A DNA stretch of 64,000 nt from SZUA-430 sp044220975 (GTDB lineage Bacteria > Pseudomonadota > Alphaproteobacteria > Micropepsales > Micropepsaceae), in contig JBGAPZ010000015.1 of the NCBI GenBank assembly GCA_044220975.1, positions 19,683-83,682 of the forward strand, given 5' to 3'. The position numbers and the translations under genes were made by a program. The notes beneath the pieces are model-generated. The model was given only the letters and a program-made list of their open reading frames with translations, made no database searches and was not told where the DNA came from. The first letter of the stretch is position 1. Each line of letters begins with the position of its first letter. Below, piece after piece: positions 59,754 through 64,000 of the stretch.

Positions 59754-60032
59754 ATGGAACGTAGTTTTGCGGTGGCAGCGGTACTCTGCCTCTCGATCGG
59801 TCTTGCCGCGTGCGAAGGCTCGGCGGCGGGGACAACCGCTTGCAGCACGGCCGCAGATGTCGCCCACAAAGTCACCGCGCTGACCGACGACCTCGCCAAA
59901 GCCCGCGCCACCGGCAAACTCTCCGACGAACGCGCCGGCGAAGTCGCTGCCGCCATGCTGGCCGCCGGCACCAAAGACCCGAGCGCCTACTGCATCGCGC
60001 TCGACAAGGTACGCACAGGCTCGGGCCTCTAG
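59754..60032 (+). CDS. Small putative lipoprotein
   Basis: 92 residues with a lipoprotein signal, lipobox LAAC, Cys20. The mature part is Ala/Thr-rich with two further Cys (TACSTAAD, AYCIALDK) that could form a disulfide, and a helical KVTALTDDLAKARATGKLSDERAGEVAAAMLAAG. Family not recognised. The frame can start at 59712, but MERSFAVAAVLCLSIGLAAC is a normal signal. The MliC-like lipoprotein gene follows 65 bases later. Confidence 0.68.
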   Translation: MERSFAVAAVLCLSIGLAACEGSAAGTTACSTAADVAHKVTALTDDLAKARATGKLSDERAGEVAAAMLAAGTKDPSAYCIALDKVRTGSGL

Positions 60033-60097
60033 GGACCTTGCCGCGTCGGCGGCGCGCCTGCTACCACCCGAGCAACTCAACGCCAACGAGGCCCCTC

Positions 60098-60457
60098 GTG
60101 TCCCAGTCGCGCTTAGCTCTCGTCCTCGCCACCACAGCAACACTTGCCGCCTGCAGCGACCCGCAAGACCGGCCGGAGAACATCCAGTCGCCGCTGATCC
60201 GCCCGCCGATGATCGAGACGCGCCCGGCGACGTTCGACTGCAGCGACAGCGGCCGCGTGATCGTGCGGCCCGTGGGCGATGACGGCCGCGCCGTGACACT
60301 CGCCTTGAGGAGCCGCGAAATTCAGCTGAAGAAAGTCGACGCAGCCGAAGGCCAAAAATACTCCGACGGCTCGACCGTCTTCTGGATGAACGGCGACAAC
60401 GCGAACCTGCTGGTCGCAGGCAAGTCCAGCCCCGAATCCTGCGAGCGGCCGGACTAA
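60098..60457 (+). CDS. MliC-like lipoprotein (putative C-type lysozyme inhibitor)
   Basis: 119 residues from a GTG at 60098: signal with lipobox LAAC (SRLALVLATTATLAACS), then a domain matching the MliC/PliC pattern, with TFDCSDSGRVIVRPVGDD, LKKVDAAEGQKYSDGSTVFWMNGDNANLL and a final Cys (SCERPD) able to pair with the first. MliC proteins sit in the outer membrane or periplasm and block host or environmental lysozyme. The catalytic-loop Ser/Lys are plausible but not proven. Its stop abuts the stop of the opposed SRPBCC gene. Confidence 0.72.
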   Translation: MSQSRLALVLATTATLAACSDPQDRPENIQSPLIRPPMIETRPATFDCSDSGRVIVRPVGDDGRAVTLALRSREIQLKKVDAAEGQKYSDGSTVFWMNGDNANLLVAGKSSPESCERPD

Positions 60458-61546
60458 CTACTCGACCGCGATATAGACGTTCGTCAAAAGCTCCGCGTCC
60501 TCGGTCTCGCTGGGGTCGCCCACGTACTCTTCCCAGGCGACGGACTTCTCGGTCAGGCCTTTTTCCTTCGTGTAGGCGTGGATCCGCGCGTAGGTGTCGT
60601 TCATCGTGTTGTACGGCCCCTTGTGCGTGAGCTTCACCGCGCGCCCCGCATAGGTCGCGCCGACCTTGACGCCGTCCGCTTCCGCCACCGCCTTCGCAGG
60701 CGGCTCGGCGAGCGGCATGGCCGCATCGAAAACCCAGTCGCCGTCGGCGCTGTGCGAAATCGTGATGGCAAGCGGCGCCCCGCCGATCTGCAGCTCGTTC
60801 GCCATGCCGTAATTGAGAAGCTTTTGGTTGGCAGCCCCAAGCGCTGCCGAAATCGCCGCGTTGTCGGCAGCCTTTGCGTTCGCGCGGGTGAGGATGATGG
60901 GCTTGGCCTCGACGGTCACGACCTCAGGCCCCTTCGTCGGGTCGGCGGCAGCAGCCATCGGAACATCTGGCGGGGCCGCGCCTGAGCCGGGTTGCGCGAG
61001 GGCTGCGGCAGTCGCCGCCTGCGCGCCCTTTTCGACGATGGCCTTCAAGTTGGAAAGGCCGGACTCGTAGTCTTTGCCCACCATGCCGTCCATCATGAGG
61101 CCGAAGTAGCGCGCGATCGGGTTCATGCCCAAGTCGCTGTCGAAGCCCCAGGTGACTTTCGTGCCGCCCTCGGCCGGCGCAAACGTGAACGTCGCGGTGG
61201 CAACCTGGCCGCTGAAATCGAGCTTCGTCTTCACGACCGAATAGGGCGTGCTCTCGATGATCTCTTGAGAGCCGGAGCCGACATTCGCATCCTGGCTCGA
61301 CCACGACATCTTCGCGCCCACGCCCGACGGCGGCCCGTCGATCGTGTACTTCGCCTTCGGATCCATCTTCGCCCACGGCGACCATTCGTTGAAGCGCGAG
61401 AGATCGTTGACGACGGAGAACACCTCTTCAGGCGTCGCAGACATCACGGCCGAGCGCTCCACATGCGCGTTCTGCGGCGTCACATAAGCGCCGCCCACAA
61501 TGAGTGCGACGAGCACCACGAGACCGATGAGGATGTTGCGCACCAT
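60458..61546 (-). CDS. Membrane-anchored SRPBCC + GyrI-like effector-binding fusion
   Basis: 362 residues from the ATG at 61546. N-terminal membrane helix (about 5-22), an SRPBCC polyketide-cyclase-like domain (about 30-175: HVERSAVMSATPEEVFSVVNDLSRFNEWSPWAKMD, VTWGFDSDLGMNPIARYFGLMMDGMVGKDYESGLSNLK), an Ala/Pro linker (180-215) and a GyrI/AraC-effector-type domain (about 220-360: ITISHSADGDWVFDAAMPL, KLTHKGPYNTMNDTYARIHAYTKEKGL). The combination of two ligand-binding folds behind an anchor suggests a periplasmic or membrane small-molecule sensor or carrier; function is unknown. Divergent from the lipocalin gene. Confidence 0.85.
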   Translation of the reverse strand: MVRNILIGLVVLVALIVGGAYVTPQNAHVERSAVMSATPEEVFSVVNDLSRFNEWSPWAKMDPKAKYTIDGPPSGVGAKMSWSSQDANVGSGSQEIIESTPYSVVKTKLDFSGQVATATFTFAPAEGGTKVTWGFDSDLGMNPIARYFGLMMDGMVGKDYESGLSNLKAIVEKGAQAATAAALAQPGSGAAPPDVPMAAAADPTKGPEVVTVEAKPIILTRANAKAADNAAISAALGAANQKLLNYGMANELQIGGAPLAITISHSADGDWVFDAAMPLAEPPAKAVAEADGVKVGATYAGRAVKLTHKGPYNTMNDTYARIHAYTKEKGLTEKSVAWEEYVGDPSETEDAELLTNVYIAVE

Positions 61547-61690
61547 GTCGACCACCATTGTTGCGGGCCATAGCGGTGTGATCCGCTGGGCCCTTTTCCG
61601 CGTTTAAGCGTTTACATAATACCGATTCCGGCGTGCCCGCGGATGCAACCGCGACACACTTGTCTGGAATGCGACGAAAGGTGCAGCCAA

Positions 61691-62233
61691 GTGACAGGTT
61701 TTCTGCGGATTTTCTGTGCCGTCCTCGCGGCCGCGACGCTCACCGCCTGCGAGCAGCCACCGGTCAATCGCAACGCTGCGACCCCGCTCGCTACGGTGGA
61801 GCGCGTCGACCTGGAGCGCTACATCGGCCGCTGGTACGAAATCGCCCGCTTCGACCACAGCTTCGAGCGCGACTGCACCGCGGTCACCGCGACCTACAGC
61901 AAGAACCCGGACGGCACGATCAAGGTCGTGAACGCCTGCCGCAAAGGCGCGCTGAACGGCCCTGAGGACATCGCCGAAGGCAGCGCGACGGCGCAAAACG
62001 CGGAGAACACGAAACTCTCCGTCACGTTCTTCTGGCCGTTCGCGGGCGACTATTGGGTGATCGGGCTGGCGGAAGATTACAGCTGGGCCTTGGTCGGCGA
62101 ACCGTCCGGCCGCTACCTGTGGATCCTCGCCCGCACGCCGCAGATCGATCCAACGCTGCGCGCCGACCTGATCGCGAAGCTGCAAGCGAAGGGCTACAAC
62201 ACGAACGCGCTGATCTGGGTGCAGCAAAACTAA
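61691..62233 (+). CDS. blc: Bacterial lipocalin (Blc-like lipoprotein)
   Basis: 180 residues from the GTG at 61691 (ribosome site AAAGGTG). Lipoprotein signal with lipobox LTAC, then a lipocalin domain: DLERYIGRWYEIARFDHSFERDC carries the GxW motif, VTATYSKNPDGTIKVVNACRKG the next strands, and YWVIGLAEDYSWALVGEPSGRYLWILARTP the conserved TDY/R region. It binds fatty acids or lysophospholipids in the outer membrane. A start at 61643 would add 16 unsupported residues. Bases 62234-62443 after it hold no gene. Confidence 0.93.
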   Translation: MTGFLRIFCAVLAAATLTACEQPPVNRNAATPLATVERVDLERYIGRWYEIARFDHSFERDCTAVTATYSKNPDGTIKVVNACRKGALNGPEDIAEGSATAQNAENTKLSVTFFWPFAGDYWVIGLAEDYSWALVGEPSGRYLWILARTPQIDPTLRADLIAKLQAKGYNTNALIWVQQN

Positions 62234-62443
62234 AGCTCCGTGGGCCTCGGGCACCTTCAGGGGGGTACCGGGCAAGACTTTCAGCGAACAACCCCATGTA
62301 CCCGAGAGTTAAACCGCCAAACCTCGCGTAAACGCCCGAAAACCGGGTGAGAACAAATATAGAACGAACGTCACCCCAAAGTCAACCACGCGCGTGTCCC
62401 ACGTCACCCCTCGCCCGCCCACTTCGGGCGCGAGACGGGTGAT

Positions 62444-63237
62444 CAGTTTGAACCTGGCCGCGCCAACCCAAACACCGATGCGTGGAAGAGCTCCTCCGCC
62501 GCCGTCCGCAACGCCCGATCGACCGCCGGCGCAGCGTCCGGCAGATGCGCGCGCGCCCAATCCATGCGCGCGACACAGAACGCATCGAGCGCCGCGATCC
62601 GCGCACCCTCCCCGCCTCAACACCGGCCGCTTTGCGCGCACGCAAATCGACGATCGCAGCCTCCACATCCGAAGGCAGCGTCACCCCGTCGAGCAACGCG
62701 GGCAGCGACATCGGCGGCGTCTCCTCGCCGCGCGTCTCAAGCCACAGCAACGCCGCCGCCGGCCGCACGACATAGAAATACGTCGCCGAGGTTCACCTCC
62801 GCGCGCCCGAAGTAATGCCGGATCAACGCGCCACGGCTTTGTGGCACGGCAAAGAGCGCACGCAGCGCATCCGCCTCCCACCCCGTTTGCGCATAGACGA
62901 TGGGCGACGTCAGCCACTCGACGAGCGCCGGATTCCAGCGCAAGCCCAACGTCAGCGCCTTGCGCAAATCCCACCCGCCCAGATCAAGCTCCCCCTCGAT
63001 CAGCCGCTCGATCACATCGCGTGGGACGGTCAAGCCCGCATAATCCTCAACCCGCCGCACATAAAGAAATCGCACGTCAAAATCGCTATCCGCCGAAGCA
63101 AACCCTCAAGCCCGCGACCCCGACTCAACGGCAAGCACGATGCGCACGCGCTCAGCGCGAGCGACGTCGTCGAGCCGCGCGAGGATTTGCGTGCGAACGT
63201 CAGACGGAATGTCAGCGATGGTTGCGTGAGGCAGCAC
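62444..63237 (-). pseudogene. Broken YcgL-type nucleotidyltransferase (COG3541-like)
   Basis: Fragments of one protein in three frames. First piece ARLDDVARAERVRIVLAVESGSRA ends at a TGA near 63105 where TGG (W, as in SRAWGFAS) is expected. The same frame then continues GFASADSDFDVRFLYVRRVEDY...LIRHYFGRAEVNLGD with the G-S-x-A-x-G-x-x-x-x-D-x-D-x-R signature. Near 62785 a one-base gain shifts to YFYVVRPAAALLWLETRGEE. Near 62615 one missing G shifts to ARIAALDAFCVARMDWARAHLPDAAP, ending at 62444. There are thus three lesions: one stop and two frameshifts. The family may adenylylate or nucleotidylate targets; this copy cannot make a full protein if the sequence is right. Confidence 0.75.
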
Positions 63238-63306
63238 TTGAGTCGGTCCCGAATAGCTCTTAGCGCAACAGGCCACCCGCAAGAGACGCATACAGAGCGC
63301 TTCGAG

Positions 63307-64000
63307 CTACAACAGCCCCGGAATGTCAATTCCGCTCTGCATCCATACTTTTCGAACCGAAAAGCCGTCACCCTCTACGTCAATTGAAATCAACGTCTTG
63401 CGAAGAGGCATGTCGACGTCCCAAAACCAGTCAGCAATGACTTCAGCCTTTGTCGGTAAATCACCATCGAGCATTTTTTGCATTCGCCCGCCCCAACAGG
63501 CCACTGCGTTCAAGGCAGTTGAGATCTCCGAAAGCATGCCCGCGGCAAGGTCCGGGATCGCGCAGATATCTTCAAACTCGTGATCCTCCGGATCTTGCTT
63601 AGTAGTGTTTAATCTGAAAGCGCCCATAGGGTGGTCCAAGTAAAACGACGACATACGCGCAACTGATTGAAGGGCGTCATCGTGCCGCAAGTCGTTCGCA
63701 ACAAACTCATCGTCGTCGGTGATCCAGGTCACGTCCGCATATGGCCGTGACCAAATCGAAAGAAGGATAGCAACAAAATGGACTTTTCGTATCATGGCTT
63801 CCAGACTGCGTGGATTCCATCGAGCCTTTAGTTGCAAACCTTCGCTCAGGATATCCGCTGCTCCTGGAACTGAAGACAACCACTTCTTTCGCTTGTCAAC
63901 CGCGAACGCAACCAAGTGACCATCAAGATGAGCTGCAGCTTGAAGAAATGGGATCAGAGCTTTTTGGCGAATTGCGTCATTCAAATTCTTGTACGACAGT
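63307..64000 (-). CDS. Unrecognised protein, 5' end cut by window edge
   Basis: At least 231 codons, open to the window edge, so the N-terminus is missing; a TTG at 63984 is only one possible start. Visible blocks: LNDAIRQKALIPFLQAAAHLDGHLVAFAVDKRKKWL, VHFVAILLSIWSRPYADVTWITDDDEFVANDLRHDDALQSVARM, WFWDVDMPLRKTLISIDVEGDG. No membrane segment or known motif that I can name; the acidic WITDDDEFVAND could bind metal. Base composition is near 50% G+C by eye, clearly below the rest of the window, which suggests acquired DNA. Family unknown. Confidence 0.65.
   Translation of the reverse strand, partial: LSYKNLNDAIRQKALIPFLQAAAHLDGHLVAFAVDKRKKWLSSVPGAADILSEGLQLKARWNPRSLEAMIRKVHFVAILLSIWSRPYADVTWITDDDEFVANDLRHDDALQSVARMSSFYLDHPMGAFRLNTTKQDPEDHEFEDICAIPDLAAGMLSEISTALNAVACWGGRMQKMLDGDLPTKAEVIADWFWDVDMPLRKTLISIDVEGDGFSVRKVWMQSGIDIPGLL

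Noticed and set aside
62394..63263. 289-codon plus-strand frame over the broken nucleotidyltransferase
   Set aside because: Extremely Arg/Pro/Ala-rich, no recognisable domain, and the opposite strand carries clear family motifs in three frames.

Overview
The window is a GC-rich stretch (about 62% G+C by eye) of a bacterial chromosome that reads as an alphaproteobacterium. The evidence is: an ArsR-methyltransferase fusion in front of metF-metH; carB followed by greA, an Lrp regulator, an ELM1-like protein, trxB and lysR; and the dnaG-rpoD pair beside a YqeY gene and carA. I cannot place it below class with confidence. Almost everything is core or house-keeping. I see no insertion sequence, prophage or CRISPR array. 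Only the last ~1.5 kb (a broken nucleotidyltransferase and a lower-GC orphan gene running off the edge) looks like accessory DNA.

Layout. 1-1760 (-): cell-wall amidase (cut by the window edge), PaaI-type thioesterase and a DjlA-like co-chaperone in one tight operon. 1830-6136 (+): a fused HyuA/HyuB 5-oxoprolinase-type enzyme and a coupled unknown gene. 6398-7531: a 25-residue membrane peptide, then a divergent carboxymuconolactone decarboxylase-like gene and HxlR regulator separated by two copies of one operator. 7582-13180 (-): ArsR-methyltransferase, metF and metH overlapping end to end behind a perfect 22-bp palindrome. 13440-14959 (+): MlaA and MlaC of phospholipid transport. 15022-18145: ettA, an FNR-type regulator with an intact cysteine set, and a PH-domain membrane protein. 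18206-18282: a CAU-anticodon tRNA. 18466-25563: SIMPL protein, secreted S9 peptidase, a four-gene operon (carbonic anhydrase, NTF2-like, GNAT, nitrilase), a lipoprotein, a VOC protein and a 2OG-Fe(II) oxygenase. 25682-30555 (-): yqeY, dnaG, rpoD. 30753-37253 (+): carA, an HD protein, an opposed ompW, carB, greA. 37309-40783: Lrp, ELM1-like, trxB, lysR.

40789-40969 carries an apparently unannotated small RNA: a promoter, four consecutive hairpins that each expose a run of four or five C in the loop, and a Rho-independent terminator. Next to it is a methionine sulfoxide repair cluster (DUF1272, msrC, msrA, msrB) holding all three Msr types. 42992-49496 (-): an EF-G paralogue with a one-base frameshift near its end, YciI, SRPBCC, ArsR and a secreted two-domain M16 peptidase. 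49720-55249 (+): a KAS III-like ketosynthase, a Baeyer-Villiger-type flavoprotein lacking the signature His, a proline/alanine repeat protein made of 21-bp repeats, and a class III cyclase-TM-TPR protein. 55257-62233: RecQ, NTF2-like, IPNS-like dioxygenase, aspartate-type aminotransferase, two small lipoproteins (one MliC-like), an SRPBCC-GyrI membrane protein and a lipocalin.

Themes: sulfur/one-carbon metabolism (metH, metF, SAM-dependent regulator) and repair of oxidised methionine and disulfides (msrA/B/C, trxB); pyrimidine/arginine precursor synthesis (carAB); replication and transcription (dnaG, rpoD, greA); and envelope maintenance (MlaA/C, amidase, OmpW, lipocalin, MliC). The most interesting non-coding object is the C-loop RNA. 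The most interesting lesions are the EF-G frameshift and the multiply broken nucleotidyltransferase; two of these frameshifts fall in G runs, so sequencing error must be excluded first.
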